This document shows, piece after piece, positions 35,794 to 45,537 of a DNA stretch of 64,000 bases (its first letter is position 1; every line of letters starts with the position of its first letter). Origin of the DNA: Burkholderia thailandensis E264 (lineage in GTDB: Bacteria; Pseudomonadota; Gammaproteobacteria; Burkholderiales; Burkholderiaceae). The position numbers and the translations under genes are program-made. The notes under the pieces are model-generated. The model was not told the DNA's origin, ran no database searches, and saw nothing but the letters and a program-made list of their open reading frames with translations. The stretch covers positions 930,001 through 994,000 of the forward strand of contig NC_007650.1 in the NCBI RefSeq assembly GCF_000012365.1, in the 5' to 3' direction.

Positions 35794-37076
35794 CGGGAAT
35801 GTGCTCCTTCCAGGGGTTGCGGGAAATACCAGGACGCGTGATCGAGCAGCACGTAGCCATCGCCGCCTTCCCGATAGGATTTGCCCTTCAGCCAGTCGGT
35901 GCGCAGCGCGATCTTGAAGTCGACGCGGCGCGTGCCCCACTTGTGGCTGAACGAGCGCATGAGGTTCTGCAAGGCGGCGAGTTCCTCGTCGCCGAACGAG
36001 GTCGCCACCTCGAACGTCGCGCCGCCGCGCCGCGCGAGCAGCCGATAGCGCGCGCCCGCCTTGTCGAGCGCGTTGCGCGCCTCCTGCTCGATCGCGCCGA
36101 GGCTCGCGTCGATCACGCGCACGTCCCGCACGTATGGGGCCGCGCGCCGCAGCTCGCCGATCGCGCGCGCGCGATCGGCGACGGGCGCGGCGCCGGTGAG
36201 GATCAGCTCCGGGCGCTCGGGCGTGTCGAGGCGCACGGTCACGAAATCGACGCCGGCTTCGTCGAGCCGGCGCTCGATGCGTTGGCGCTCCGCGCCGATC
36301 ACGGCGACTTCGATCTTCTCCGGCAGCGCCGCCTTCAGCAGCGCCTCGCGGTCCCATTCGGCGCCGTCCTGCGACGCGCTCAGCACGTAAATCCGGCCGT
36401 CGTCGCCGGGCAGGATCGCGTTGGGCGCGGGCGCGCCCGCCAGCACGCCGTTCACGCTCGCGAGCTTTTGCGCGCCGACATAGCGCTGCACCTGCCAGTA
36501 CGCGAGCGCCGCGAGCGCGACCCCCACGACGAGCAGCGCGCCCAGCTTCAGCGCGAAGCGCGATGCGCGCTCGCCGGAATCGCCGGGCTCACCGGGCGTG
36601 CCCTGCTCGGCGGTGTCCGGCGAACGCGAGGGCGCGTGTGGCGCATAGCGCGCGACCGCCTCGCTCCATGGCTCGCCCTGACGCCTGAGCGCGAACGCGA
36701 TATCGCCGAAGCGGCAGACGGTGTTGAATGCCGCGCATTGCGTGACGCAACCGTCCGCTGACAGAAAATCGACTTCGAAATCGCCGCGCGCGGCTTCACC
36801 GGTTTCCGGGATTCGCGCCGCTTGCGTCGGCACGCCTGGAAAACGCAGGCGGAAATTCGGCGCGCCGGCCCGATGGGGGATATAAAGCGTATCGACCGCG
36901 CGCTCCAGTAAATGACCGGCGTGATTTTCCGGGTGCTCCGCCGGACGATCGTCGATCACTTGCTCGCCGACGCAGAAAAATATTTCCCCGGGCGGAATCG
37001 CGATATCCGAGCCGAATAGCGGGCCGAACAGGATTCGGAGTTGCATAATTTCAAGTCCGGAATCTGGTTTATTCAT
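35790..37076 (-). CDS. bsaM: BsaM, outer inner-membrane ring protein (SctD, PrgH/MxiG)
   Basis: This 428-residue protein has an N-terminal FHA-like cytosolic domain, one membrane helix (about residues 176-195) and a long periplasmic ring domain, ending DHASWYFPQPLEG. With BsaJ it forms the inner-membrane rings of the needle base. The start is uncertain. ATG 37076 is used here, 37046 (MQLRILFG) is closest to PrgH in length, and the frame is open up to 37199. The gene reads leftward from a shared control region with bsaN. Confidence 0.88.
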   Translation of the reverse strand: MNKPDSGLEIMQLRILFGPLFGSDIAIPPGEIFFCVGEQVIDDRPAEHPENHAGHLLERAVDTLYIPHRAGAPNFRLRFPGVPTQAARIPETGEAARGDFEVDFLSADGCVTQCAAFNTVCRFGDIAFALRRQGEPWSEAVARYAPHAPSRSPDTAEQGTPGEPGDSGERASRFALKLGALLVVGVALAALAYWQVQRYVGAQKLASVNGVLAGAPAPNAILPGDDGRIYVLSASQDGAEWDREALLKAALPEKIEVAVIGAERQRIERRLDEAGVDFVTVRLDTPERPELILTGAAPVADRARAIGELRRAAPYVRDVRVIDASLGAIEQEARNALDKAGARYRLLARRGGATFEVATSFGDEELAALQNLMRSFSHKWGTRRVDFKIALRTDWLKGKSYREGGDGYVLLDHASWYFPQPLEGAHSR

Positions 37077-37468
37077 CTCGGTGATTTCCAGGGTGACCTG
37101 GGCGATAAATGGCCTGATTATGTATATATCGTTTTCCCGATCGCCTTCGCTGCCGTCGATCGTGAACCGGATAATCGGGTTCGGGCCGGGAAGGCGCATC
37201 GGTCAGCATTTTCGTCGACGCGCCGGAATCCGGCTCGATGGACGGAATGTACCGCCTGGCGGCGCTCACCGCCATGAGCGCGCCTGAATAGTTATGAATT
37301 CGAATATGAAAGAAGATTATCGAATTGTTAATTTGCATGATTTTATTGAGATTTTATCAATTGCCGAATTTTTCCTTGATCGGAATGTGATGCCTGATTA
37401 ATCTGCGTTCCCGGAAGGTCGCGAAAATATCGTTCGAGCATTTTGCGGCCGTTATCGAGGAGTGCGCG
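37077..37468. promoter_or_regulatory. bsaM/bsaN divergent control region
   Basis: This is a 392-bp AT-rich gap between the two divergent arms of the T3SS locus. It is known in this group as the target region of the ToxR-like activator BprP. It contains a phased direct repeat at 37339-37357, and a GAGG ribosome site precedes bsaN. Confidence 0.7.
37339..37357. promoter_or_regulatory. phased direct repeat GATTTTAT-N3-GATTTTAT
   Basis: Two identical 8-mers start 11 bp apart, 112-130 bp upstream of the bsaN start. Read on the other strand each contains TAAAA, similar in kind to the TNAAA tandem sites of ToxR. It is a candidate BprP operator. Confidence 0.5.
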
Positions 37469-38227
37469 ATGGCGAATCGATTCAATAAGTTCGATTGCGT
37501 GGTGGTTTCACCCGGAAAATCCAGATCGTTTGCAGGTCCGGCAATCAGGCTGATCAGGCCGGTGACGGAAATCGCGAAACTGGATGTGTCGTTCGGCGCG
37601 GCGTCTCATGCCGTTTCGATCGACAAGAATAAATCGGCGCTGGTTGTCGGCGCCGGTCAATTCAAAATCGCGTCGCGTGAAGGCGCATGGCGTTTTCATG
37701 ACGTGCCGTTATTCGAGGCGGCGAAATTGCTCGCTTTTCTGGAAAGCTGCGCGACGCCGGACGGCGCCGGCCGCGAATATCGCGCGGGGGCGCCGGACGG
37801 CGCGGTGATCGACGCGCCCGGCGATCTGAGCATCTGGAAATTCGACCGGTGGTTGATCGCCCGCGTGATGGGCGCGCCGCACGGCGCCGATCCGCTGTTC
37901 GCGTTCCTGCGCGCGCAGGAGAGCTACGGGCTCGTGCGCTTCCTGCTGCGCGAGCGTGCGAACCCGCAGCCGATCGCCGCGCTTGCCGCGCGCTACGGCG
38001 TGTCGGAGCCGCACTTTCGCCGGCTGTGCCGGCAGGCGCTCGGCCGCGGCCTGAAGCGCGAGCTTCGGCAATGGCGCGCCGCGCAGGCGGTGCTCGAGGT
38101 CGTCGAGAGCCGCGACAGCATGACCGAAGTCGCGATGAGCAACGGCTTCGCGTCGTCGTCCCACTTCTCGCGGGAAATCAAGGACTTGTTCGGCATTTCG
38201 CCGTGCCGGTTCCGTCGCCGGACATGA
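37469..38227 (+). CDS. bsaN: BsaN, AraC-family activator of T3SS effectors (InvF/MxiE type)
   Basis: This 252-residue protein has a C-terminal AraC double helix-turn-helix (about residues 150-250) with LAARYGVSEPHFRRLCRQALG and the second helix MTEVAMSNGFASSSHFSREIKDLFGISP. In this species group BsaN acts together with chaperone BicA to switch on effector, translocon and regulator genes. It stands divergent from bsaM and just ahead of the secretin gene, as invF stands before invG. GAGG precedes the ATG. Confidence 0.95.
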   Translation: MANRFNKFDCVVVSPGKSRSFAGPAIRLIRPVTEIAKLDVSFGAASHAVSIDKNKSALVVGAGQFKIASREGAWRFHDVPLFEAAKLLAFLESCATPDGAGREYRAGAPDGAVIDAPGDLSIWKFDRWLIARVMGAPHGADPLFAFLRAQESYGLVRFLLRERANPQPIAALAARYGVSEPHFRRLCRQALGRGLKRELRQWRAAQAVLEVVESRDSMTEVAMSNGFASSSHFSREIKDLFGISPCRFRRRT

Positions 38228-38240
38228 GGAGCCCAAACCG

Positions 38241-40100
38241 ATGATGTATGCCGACAGGGCCAGACGATACGCAGCCGCGCTTGCCGCGTCGCTGCTGATG
38301 ACGGGCGCGGCGTTCGCCGCGCCGACCGACGCGGCGCCGAGCGCCGACGCGCCCGCGGCGGCGAGCGCGACGCTCGACACGCAGGACGGCGACGCGCCGC
38401 CGGCGCGCGCGCCGCAGGACGACGAGCGCCACTTCGTCGCGAACGATGCGAGCATCGGCGTGCTGCTCAATGCGCTGTCGGGCCGGCTGCACAAGCCGGT
38501 CGTCGCGAGCGAGAAGGTGCGCCGCAAGCACGTGACGGGCGAATTCGACCTCTCGCAGCCGCGCGCGCTGCTCGCGCGGCTCGGCGAATCGATGGCGCTG
38601 CTCTGGTACGACGACGGCGCGTCGATCTATATCTACGACAACTCCGAGATCAAGAACGCGGTGGTCTCGATGCGCCACGCGACGGTGCGCAACCTGCGCG
38701 ATTTCATCCGGCAGACGCGGCTCTACGATCCGCGCTTTCCGGTGCGCGGCGACGACCTGAGCAACACGTTCTACGTGACGGGCGCGCCCGTCTACGTGAA
38801 TCTCGTCGCCGCCGCCGCGCGCTATCTCGACGAGGTGCGCTCGAACGAGGCGAGCGACAGGCAGGTCGTGCGCGTCGTGCAGCTTCACAACAGCTTCGTC
38901 GTCGACCGCCAGTACACGCTGCGCGACAAGGAGGTCGACATTCCGGGCATGGCGACCGTGCTCGGCCGCATCTTCGGCCCGGCGCGGCAGGGCACGCCCG
39001 CCGCGGCGGCCGACGCCACGGCGCGCGGCGGCGCGGGCGGCGCCGCCGGCAAGCCGGCATTCTCGCTCGCCGACGCGTTGCCCGCGCCGCTTGACGCAGG
39101 CAACGCGCCGGGCGGCGCAGGCTCGGCGAATTCGACAAACCCGGCGAACCCGACGAACGCCGCGAGCCCGATGGGCGGCGCGGCGGGCGGCGTCGCGCTG
39201 CCCGCGTCGGACGGCGTGCGCGCGGTTGCGTATCCGGACACGAACAGCGTGATCCTCGTCGGCCGGCTCGACAAGGTGCAGGACATGGAGGCGCTGATCC
39301 GCTCGCTCGACGTCGAGAAGCGGCAGATCGAGCTGTCGCTGTGGATCATCGACATCAGGAAGAGCCGGCTCGATCAGCTCGGCATCGACTGGCAGGGCGC
39401 GCTCAATGCGCCGGGCATCGGCGTCGGCTTCAACAATCGCGGCGGCAACGTGACGACGCTCGACGGCACCAAATTCCTCGCATCGGTCGCGGCGCTCAGC
39501 CAGACGGGCGACGCCACCGTGATCTCACGGCCGATCGTGCTCACGCAGGAGAACGTACCGGCGACGTTCGACAGCAACCAGACGTTCTACGCGAAGCTGA
39601 TCGGCGAGCGCACGGTGCAGCTCGATCATGTGACCTACGGCACGCTCGTCAACGTGCTGCCGCGGCTCACGCGCGATGCGTCACAGGTCGAGATGATCGT
39701 CGACATCGAGGACGGCAACACCGACGGCGCGACGAGCGACGGCCAGATCGTCATCGACAACAACACGATGCCGCTCGTGAACCGCACCGAGATCAACACG
39801 GTCGCGCGCGTGCCGCACGAGATGAGCCTGCTCATCGGCGGCAACACGCGCGACGACGTCACGCGCCGCACGTTCCGGATTCCCGGGCTGGCCAGCCTTC
39901 CGCTGATCGGCGGGCTGTTTCGCGGGCATTCGGATCGGCACGAGCAGGTGGTGCGCGTGTTCCTGATCCAGCCGAAGCTGCTGCGCGCGGGCGCGGCCTG
40001 GCCCGACGGCCAGCCGTGGGAATCGGGAGGGCCGGCGGACAACGCGACGCTGCGCGCGACCGTGCAGATGCTCAAACCCTACATGGACGACCAGTCATGA
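38241..40100 (+). CDS. bsaO: BsaO, T3SS outer-membrane secretin (SctC, InvG/MxiD)
   Basis: This 619-residue protein has a signal peptide (cut near AAFAAP at residue 24), N0/N1 domains, an N3 domain interrupted by a Gly/Ala/Asn-rich insert (about residues 250-315) and a C-terminal secretin domain with VPHEMSLLIGGNTRDD and LPLIGGLFRGHSD. It forms the outer-membrane ring of the injectisome. The insert contains NPANPTNAAS-type triplet repeats. ATG codons at 38241 and 38244 both follow a GAGGA site. The stop overlaps bsaP. Confidence 0.95.
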   Translation: MMYADRARRYAAALAASLLMTGAAFAAPTDAAPSADAPAAASATLDTQDGDAPPARAPQDDERHFVANDASIGVLLNALSGRLHKPVVASEKVRRKHVTGEFDLSQPRALLARLGESMALLWYDDGASIYIYDNSEIKNAVVSMRHATVRNLRDFIRQTRLYDPRFPVRGDDLSNTFYVTGAPVYVNLVAAAARYLDEVRSNEASDRQVVRVVQLHNSFVVDRQYTLRDKEVDIPGMATVLGRIFGPARQGTPAAAADATARGGAGGAAGKPAFSLADALPAPLDAGNAPGGAGSANSTNPANPTNAASPMGGAAGGVALPASDGVRAVAYPDTNSVILVGRLDKVQDMEALIRSLDVEKRQIELSLWIIDIRKSRLDQLGIDWQGALNAPGIGVGFNNRGGNVTTLDGTKFLASVAALSQTGDATVISRPIVLTQENVPATFDSNQTFYAKLIGERTVQLDHVTYGTLVNVLPRLTRDASQVEMIVDIEDGNTDGATSDGQIVIDNNTMPLVNRTEINTVARVPHEMSLLIGGNTRDDVTRRTFRIPGLASLPLIGGLFRGHSDRHEQVVRVFLIQPKLLRAGAAWPDGQPWESGGPADNATLRATVQMLKPYMDDQS

Positions 40101-41242
40101 GCTCGATCATCGGCGGCGCGTCGGCCGCGCGGCGCGGCTTTTCGATCGACGGCACGGGGAGCGCGGCGAACCGGCTCGACGCGGAGCCGTCGCTCGACGA
40201 CGCGCCGCAGACGGGCGCGGCGGGCGCGGCGGGCGCGGCGGGCGCGGCCGACGTGCAGGCGCAACTCGCCGGCGTCGACGAGGAGGCGGCGAACGCCGCC
40301 GCGCAATTCGGCCGGTTCCGCGCGTCGGAGCGCAAGGGGCGCCGCAGCGACGACCTCGAACGGATTCTCGACACGGACGCCGACGAGAAGCTCGACGAGC
40401 TCGCCGCGCTGCTCGGCGGCCGCGCGCCGCGCGGCCGCGTGGACCTCGCGACGCTGCTGCGCGACGCGCGCGAGCGCTTTCGCGACGAGAGCGATCTGCT
40501 GCTCGCGCTGCGCGAGTTGCGCCGGCGGCGCCGGCTCGACGGCGAATCCGTCGACGTCGTCGAGCGCGCGATCGACGAACTGCTCGCGGGCGACGGCAAC
40601 AAGCGGATCAAGGCGGGCATCAACGCGGCGCTCAAAGCGAAGGTGTTCGGCGCGCGGATGCAGCTCGATCCCCGCCGGCTGCGCGAGCTGTACCGGCAGT
40701 TCCTCGAGTTCGACGGCTCGCATCTCGTCGTCTACGAAGACTGGATCGAGCAGTTCGGCGCGAGCCGCCGCAAGCGGATTCTCGACTACGTGAGCGCCGC
40801 GCTGTCGTACGACATGCAGTCGCACGACCCGAGCTGCGGCTGCGCGGCCGAGTTCGGGCCGCTCCTCGGCACGCTGCATCGCGCGCGGATGCTCGCGTCG
40901 GCCGACGAGCAGTTCGTCGGCCGGCTGCTCGACGACGCGCTCGCGCGCGATTGCGGGCTCACCGAGGAGCGCGCGCTCGCGACGATGCTGGGCGGCCTGC
41001 AGCGGCCGTTCTCGGTCGCCGACGTGCTGCTGCGCGCGCTCGGCGATCTGCTCGAGCCGCTTTCGGCCGCTCGCCGCTCGCAACTGCTGCAACTCGCGCT
41101 GCGCGCGTTCGCGGGCGTGCCGATCGCGCTCTACGGCGATGCCGACGCGCGCCGCGCGGCGCTCGGCGCGATCGAGGCGTTGATCGGCGCGACATACGCG
41201 CGCGAGCGGCGGCTGGCGCGCCCGCACGCGGACGCCGGCTGA
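40097..41242 (+). CDS. bsaP: BsaP, T3SS gatekeeper (SctW, InvE/MxiC)
   Basis: This 381-residue protein is the HrpJ/YopN-type gatekeeper that holds back effectors until translocators are exported. The N-terminal part is Ala/Gly-rich, with GAA triplet repeats coded by near-perfect 9-bp units at about 40208-40245. The helical HrpJ domain starts near residue 75 and TyeA-like helices end the protein. The ATG overlaps the secretin gene stop. Its position between secretin and export gate matches invG-invE-invA. Confidence 0.9.
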   Translation: MSSIIGGASAARRGFSIDGTGSAANRLDAEPSLDDAPQTGAAGAAGAAGAADVQAQLAGVDEEAANAAAQFGRFRASERKGRRSDDLERILDTDADEKLDELAALLGGRAPRGRVDLATLLRDARERFRDESDLLLALRELRRRRRLDGESVDVVERAIDELLAGDGNKRIKAGINAALKAKVFGARMQLDPRRLRELYRQFLEFDGSHLVVYEDWIEQFGASRRKRILDYVSAALSYDMQSHDPSCGCAAEFGPLLGTLHRARMLASADEQFVGRLLDDALARDCGLTEERALATMLGGLQRPFSVADVLLRALGDLLEPLSAARRSQLLQLALRAFAGVPIALYGDADARRAALGAIEALIGATYARERRLARPHADAG

Positions 41243-41277
41243 TGCGCGGCGCTCCTCATTCGAACCGGTCGATAGAC

Positions 41278-43350
41278 ATGCTGAAGAATCTCCTGATCAA
41301 GGCACAAGCGCGCCCCGAACTGATCGTCCTGTGCCTGATGGTGCTCGTGATCGCGATGCTGATCGTGCCGCTGCCGCCGTACGTGCTCGATTTCCTGATC
41401 GGCCTGAACATCGTGACGGCGCTGCTCGTGTTCATGGGCTCGTTCTACATCGTCAACATCCTCGAATTCTCGACGTTTCCGTCGATCCTGCTGATCACGA
41501 CGCTGTTTCGCCTCGCGCTGTCGATCAGCACGAGCCGGATGATCCTGCTCACGGCCGAGGGCGGCAAGATCATCACGACGTTCGGGCAGTTCGTGATCGG
41601 CGATAACCTCGTCGTCGGCTTCGTCGTGTTCGTGATCGTGACGATCGTGCAGTTCATCGTGATCACGAAGGGCTCGGAGCGCGTCGCCGAGGTCGCGGCG
41701 CGCTTCTCGCTCGACGCGATGCCCGGCAAGCAGATGAGCATCGACGCGGACCTGCGCGCCGGCATCATCGACAACGAAGGCGTGAAGGCCCGCCGCTCGG
41801 CGCTCGAGCGCGAGAGCCAGCTGTACGGCTCGTTCGACGGCGCGATGAAGTTCATCAAGGGCGACGCGATCGCCGGCATCGTCGTCATCTTCGTGAACCT
41901 GATCGGCGGCGTCTCGGTCGGCGTGATGCAGCACGGCATGTCGGTGTCCGACGCGCTCACGACCTACACGATCCTGTCGATCGGCGACGGCCTCGTCGCG
42001 CAGATCCCGGCGCTCTTGATCGCGATCGGCGCGGGCTTCGTCGTCACCCGCGTGAGCGGCTCGGGCAACAACCTCGGCGCGAACATCGTCGGCGAGCTGT
42101 TCTCGAACCCGTTCGTGCTCGTCGTCACGGCCGTGCTCGCGCTCGCGATCGGCCTGCTGCCCGGTTTTCCGCTCGCCGTCTTCCTGCTGATCGCGCTCGC
42201 GCTGGGCGCGCTGTACGTGCGCCGCGAATGGCGCAAGCCGGGCGAGCCGCCGCGCGAGGGCGGGCTCGCCGGCAAGGTCGCGGGCGCGCTCTCGGGCGGC
42301 GGCGCGGCGAAACCGGCCGACGCCGACGCCGGTGACGTCGACATCGACAAGCTGATTCCGGAGACGGTGCCGCTGATGCTGATGGTGCCCGAGGCGGCGC
42401 AGCCGATGTTCGAGCGGGAAGGCGTGATCGCCGCGTTCAGGCGGCGCGCGTTCGTCGACATGGGGCTGCGGCTGCCGGACATCCGCGTCGTGTATTCGCC
42501 GCAGGTGCATCCGCGCGAGGCGATCGTGCTGATCAACGAGATCCGCGCGGCGACGTTCGCGATCTGCTTCGACCGGCATCGCGTGATCGGCTCGACGCTT
42601 GCGCTCGAAGGGCTGCCCGTCGACGTCGTGACGCTGCCGGACGGCGCGGGCGGCGACGCATGGTGGGTGCCGGGCGCGCAGACCGACGCGCTGGCGAAGA
42701 TCGACGTGCTCACGCGCTCGGCGATCGACGACCTGTACGGACAGTTCCTCGCGGTGATGCTCGGCAACGTATCGGAGTTCTTCGGCGTGCAGGAAGCCAA
42801 GCGCCTGCTCGACGACATGGACCGCAAGTATCCGGAACTCATCAAGGAGAGCTATCGGCACATTTCGGTGCAGCGCATCGCCGAGGTGTTCCAGCGCCTG
42901 CTCGCCGAGAAGATCTCGATCCGCAACATGAAGCTGATTCTCGAATCGCTCGCGCAGTGGGGGCCGAAGGAGAAGGATTCGATCCTGCTCGTCGAGCACG
43001 TGCGCGCGGCGCTCGCGCGCTACATCTCGAACCGCTTCGCGGCGGGCGGCAAGCTGCGCGCGCTCGTGCTGTCCGCCGAGTTCGAGGATGCGGTGGGCAA
43101 GGGCGTGCGGCAGACCTCGGGCGGCGCGTACCTGAACCTGGAGCCCGCGACGAGCGAGCAACTGCTCGACCGGCTCGCGCTCGAGCTCGCGCACGCGGGC
43201 TTCTCGCAGCGCGACATGGTGCTGCTCGCGTCGATGGAAGTCAGGCGTTTCGTCAAGCGGCTGATCGAGAGCCGCTTTCCGGAACTGGAGGTGCTGTCGT
43301 TCGGCGAAGTGGCCGACAGCGTCGCAATCGATGTGTTGAAGACGATCTAA
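41278..43350 (+). CDS. bsaQ: BsaQ, major export gate (SctV, InvA/MxiA)
   Basis: This 690-residue protein has about eight N-terminal membrane helices and a large cytosolic nonamer-forming domain. The FHIPEP-family signature [37 protein letters not shown] is present. It forms the export gate ring above the ATPase. I chose the ATG at 41278 ([10 protein letters not shown]), which matches InvA; an earlier in-frame ATG at 41242 overlaps the bsaP stop and would add 12 residues. A proline/glycine-rich linker joins the two parts near residue 325-350. Confidence 0.95.
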   Translation: MLKNLLIKAQARPELIVLCLMVLVIAMLIVPLPPYVLDFLIGLNIVTALLVFMGSFYIVNILEFSTFPSILLITTLFRLALSISTSRMILLTAEGGKIITTFGQFVIGDNLVVGFVVFVIVTIVQFIVITKGSERVAEVAARFSLDAMPGKQMSIDADLRAGIIDNEGVKARRSALERESQLYGSFDGAMKFIKGDAIAGIVVIFVNLIGGVSVGVMQHGMSVSDALTTYTILSIGDGLVAQIPALLIAIGAGFVVTRVSGSGNNLGANIVGELFSNPFVLVVTAVLALAIGLLPGFPLAVFLLIALALGALYVRREWRKPGEPPREGGLAGKVAGALSGGGAAKPADADAGDVDIDKLIPETVPLMLMVPEAAQPMFEREGVIAAFRRRAFVDMGLRLPDIRVVYSPQVHPREAIVLINEIRAATFAICFDRHRVIGSTLALEGLPVDVVTLPDGAGGDAWWVPGAQTDALAKIDVLTRSAIDDLYGQFLAVMLGNVSEFFGVQEAKRLLDDMDRKYPELIKESYRHISVQRIAEVFQRLLAEKISIRNMKLILESLAQWGPKEKDSILLVEHVRAALARYISNRFAAGGKLRALVLSAEFEDAVGKGVRQTSGGAYLNLEPATSEQLLDRLALELAHAGFSQRDMVLLASMEVRRFVKRLIESRFPELEVLSFGEVADSVAIDVLKTI

Positions 43351-43361
43351 GGAGAGAAACG

Positions 43362-43769
43362 ATGAACGTCGATGTCGTCATGCTCGTGAAGGAAAGCATG
43401 GAGAAGATGGACTGCGGCAACGCGATCGCGGGCGAGCTGGATGCGCACGCGCCGATCTGCATTGCGTTTCATTCGATGCCCGAAATGTTCGTCGAGCGCG
43501 ACGGCGAGCACGTGACGATCTGGAGCCGGCTCGATTGCGCGGGCGAAAGCCAGCTCGCGCGCTGCGCGTTCGATCTGCTCGCGTACCAGCTGCCGCGCGG
43601 CTCGGACGCGTTCGCGTCGCGCCGGCCGCTGCTGTCGTTCGTCGACGACGCGCTCGTGCTGCACGGCCGCGTCGAGCCGCGCTGCCTCGCCGACGCCGAC
43701 GGCTTCACCGAGGCGCTCGAGACGTTCTACGCGGACCTGTGCGCGGTCCACGAGATTCTCGCGCGATGA
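43362..43769 (+). CDS. bsaR: BsaR, type III chaperone (InvB/Spa15 type)
   Basis: This 135-residue acidic protein lies between the export gate and ATPase genes, exactly where spa15 and invB lie in Shigella and Salmonella. Those chaperones bind several effectors and present them to the ATPase. AAGGAGA precedes the ATG at ideal spacing, the best ribosome site in this operon, suggesting high translation. The stop overlaps bsaS. The effector partners are not known from the sequence; BopE is a reasonable guess by analogy with InvB-SopE. Confidence 0.85.
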   Translation: MNVDVVMLVKESMEKMDCGNAIAGELDAHAPICIAFHSMPEMFVERDGEHVTIWSRLDCAGESQLARCAFDLLAYQLPRGSDAFASRRPLLSFVDDALVLHGRVEPRCLADADGFTEALETFYADLCAVHEILAR

Positions 43770-45076
43770 AGGCCGCGGGCGATCCGCTGCGGCTCCTCGC
43801 GCGGCGCGCGCATCCGCGCCGCATCCAGGGGCCGATCATCGAGGCGCCGCTGCCGGACGTCGCGATCGGCGAGCTGTGCGCGATTCGCGCAGCGGCGGGC
43901 AGCGATACGACGATCGGACGCGCGCAGGTGGTCGGCTTCGGGCGCGACACCGCGATCCTGAGCGCGCTCGGCAGCACGGCCGGGTTGTCGCGGCAGGTCG
44001 CGCTCGTGCCGACGGGCGAGCGGATGACGATCGATGTGTCGCCGGCGCTGCTCGGCGCGGTCGTCGACGCGGCGGGCGGCGTCGTCGAGACGCTTGGCAC
44101 GGCGGGGGCGTTGCGCGGCGCCGCGCCGCGCCGCAGCGCGATCGACGCCGCGCCGCCCGATTACGCGGCGCGGCGGCCGATCGAGCGCCGGCTCGCGACG
44201 GGCGTGCGCGCGATCGATGGGCTGCTCACGTGCGGCGTCGGCCAGCGCTTCGGCATCTTCGCGGCGGCGGGCTGCGGCAAGACTTCGCTGATGAACATGA
44301 TGATCGAGCACGCGGCGGCCGACGTGTACGTGGTCGCGCTGATCGGCGAGCGCGGCCGCGAGGTGTCCGAGTTCGTCGAGCGGATGCGGCGCTCGGGCAG
44401 CCGGGACCGCACGGTCGTCGTGTACGCGACGTCGGACCGCGCGTCGGTGGACCGCTGCAACGCGGCGCTCGTCGCGACGACGATCGCCGAGTATTTCCGC
44501 GATCTGGGCTGCGACGTGATGCTGTTTCTCGATTCGATGACCCGCTACGCGCGCGCGCTGCGCGACCTCGCGCTCGCGACGGGCGAAGCGCCCGCGCGGC
44601 GCGGCTATCCGGCCTCGGTGTTCGAGCAGTTGCCGCGGCTGCTCGAGCGGCCCGGGCGCACGCATGCGGGGAGCATCACCGCGTTCTACACGGTGCTGCT
44701 CGAAAACGAAGAGGAGCCCGATCCGATCGGCGACGAGATCCGCTCGATCGTTGACGGTCATGTGTATTTGAGCCGGCAGCTCGGCGCGAAGGGGCATTTC
44801 CCTGCGATCGACGTGTTGAAAAGCGCGAGCCGCCTGTTCGACGAGATCGCCGACGCGCCGCATCGTTCGCTCGCGAAGCGGTTCCGGCAGCACCTCGCGC
44901 GCATCGACGAGATGCAGGTGTTTCTCGATCTCGGCGAATACCGGCGCGGCGAGAACCCGGAGAACGACGACGCGCTCGACAGGCGGCCGGCGCTCGACGC
45001 GTTCCTGAAGCAGGAAATCGACGAGGCGTCGGCGTTCGGCGACACCCTCGAACGGATGCGCGAGGCCGCGTCGTGA
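43766..45076 (+). CDS. bsaS: BsaS, T3SS ATPase (SctN, InvC/Spa47)
   Basis: This 436-residue F1-like ATPase has Walker [10 protein letters not shown] at residues 166-174, the GERGREV motif, and Walker [17 protein letters not shown]. SctN hexamers strip chaperones and unfold substrates at the export gate. The ATG overlaps bsaR by ATGA, and the stop overlaps the GTG start of bsaT. Its length is normal for the family. Confidence 0.96.
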   Translation: MKAAGDPLRLLARRAHPRRIQGPIIEAPLPDVAIGELCAIRAAAGSDTTIGRAQVVGFGRDTAILSALGSTAGLSRQVALVPTGERMTIDVSPALLGAVVDAAGGVVETLGTAGALRGAAPRRSAIDAAPPDYAARRPIERRLATGVRAIDGLLTCGVGQRFGIFAAAGCGKTSLMNMMIEHAAADVYVVALIGERGREVSEFVERMRRSGSRDRTVVVYATSDRASVDRCNAALVATTIAEYFRDLGCDVMLFLDSMTRYARALRDLALATGEAPARRGYPASVFEQLPRLLERPGRTHAGSITAFYTVLLENEEEPDPIGDEIRSIVDGHVYLSRQLGAKGHFPAIDVLKSASRLFDEIADAPHRSLAKRFRQHLARIDEMQVFLDLGEYRRGENPENDDALDRRPALDAFLKQEIDEASAFGDTLERMREAAS

Positions 45077-45537
45077 AGCGGCTCGACGGCGCGCGGCGGC
45101 TGCTCGCGGTGCTCGAGCGGCGCGGCGACGCGCTGCGCCGGCAGACGGCGCGAGAGCGCGACGCGCTCGCGGCGCTCGACGTGCAGATCGCCGAGCGGCG
45201 CGCGGCGATCGCGCGCCTGCGCGAGCGGCTCGCGGCGAGCGCGCCGCCGAAGCGGTACGCGCGCAGCGAGCTGATGCGCGTGCGCGGCAGGCAGGCGGCG
45301 ATGCGTCATGAGATCGCGTGCAGGCAGATCGAGGCCGACGATCTGCTCGAGCGCCGGCAGGCTGCCGAGCAGGCGCTGCGCGACAGCCTGGCCGCCGCGC
45401 TCGCGCTCGAGCGGCGGCGCGACGCGCACCGCGACTGGCTCGCGCGGCGCAGGATCGAAAACGAGCGGCTGCGCGAATCGGCGGCCGAAGCGGATTTCAC
45501 GGAAGGAGCAGGTCATGGGTTCAATCATCAGCACTAG
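45073..45537 (+). CDS. bsaT: BsaT, ATPase central stalk (SctO, InvI/Spa13)
   Basis: This 154-residue protein is almost wholly charged helix (a long coiled coil rich in Arg, Glu and Ala), typical of the SctO/FliJ stalk that links ATPase to export gate. It starts with GTG overlapping the bsaS stop (GTGA) and runs 23 bp into bsaU. Sequence conservation is low; place and coiled-coil form carry the call. Confidence 0.85.
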   Translation: MKRLDGARRLLAVLERRGDALRRQTARERDALAALDVQIAERRAAIARLRERLAASAPPKRYARSELMRVRGRQAAMRHEIACRQIEADDLLERRQAAEQALRDSLAAALALERRRDAHRDWLARRRIENERLRESAAEADFTEGAGHGFNHQH

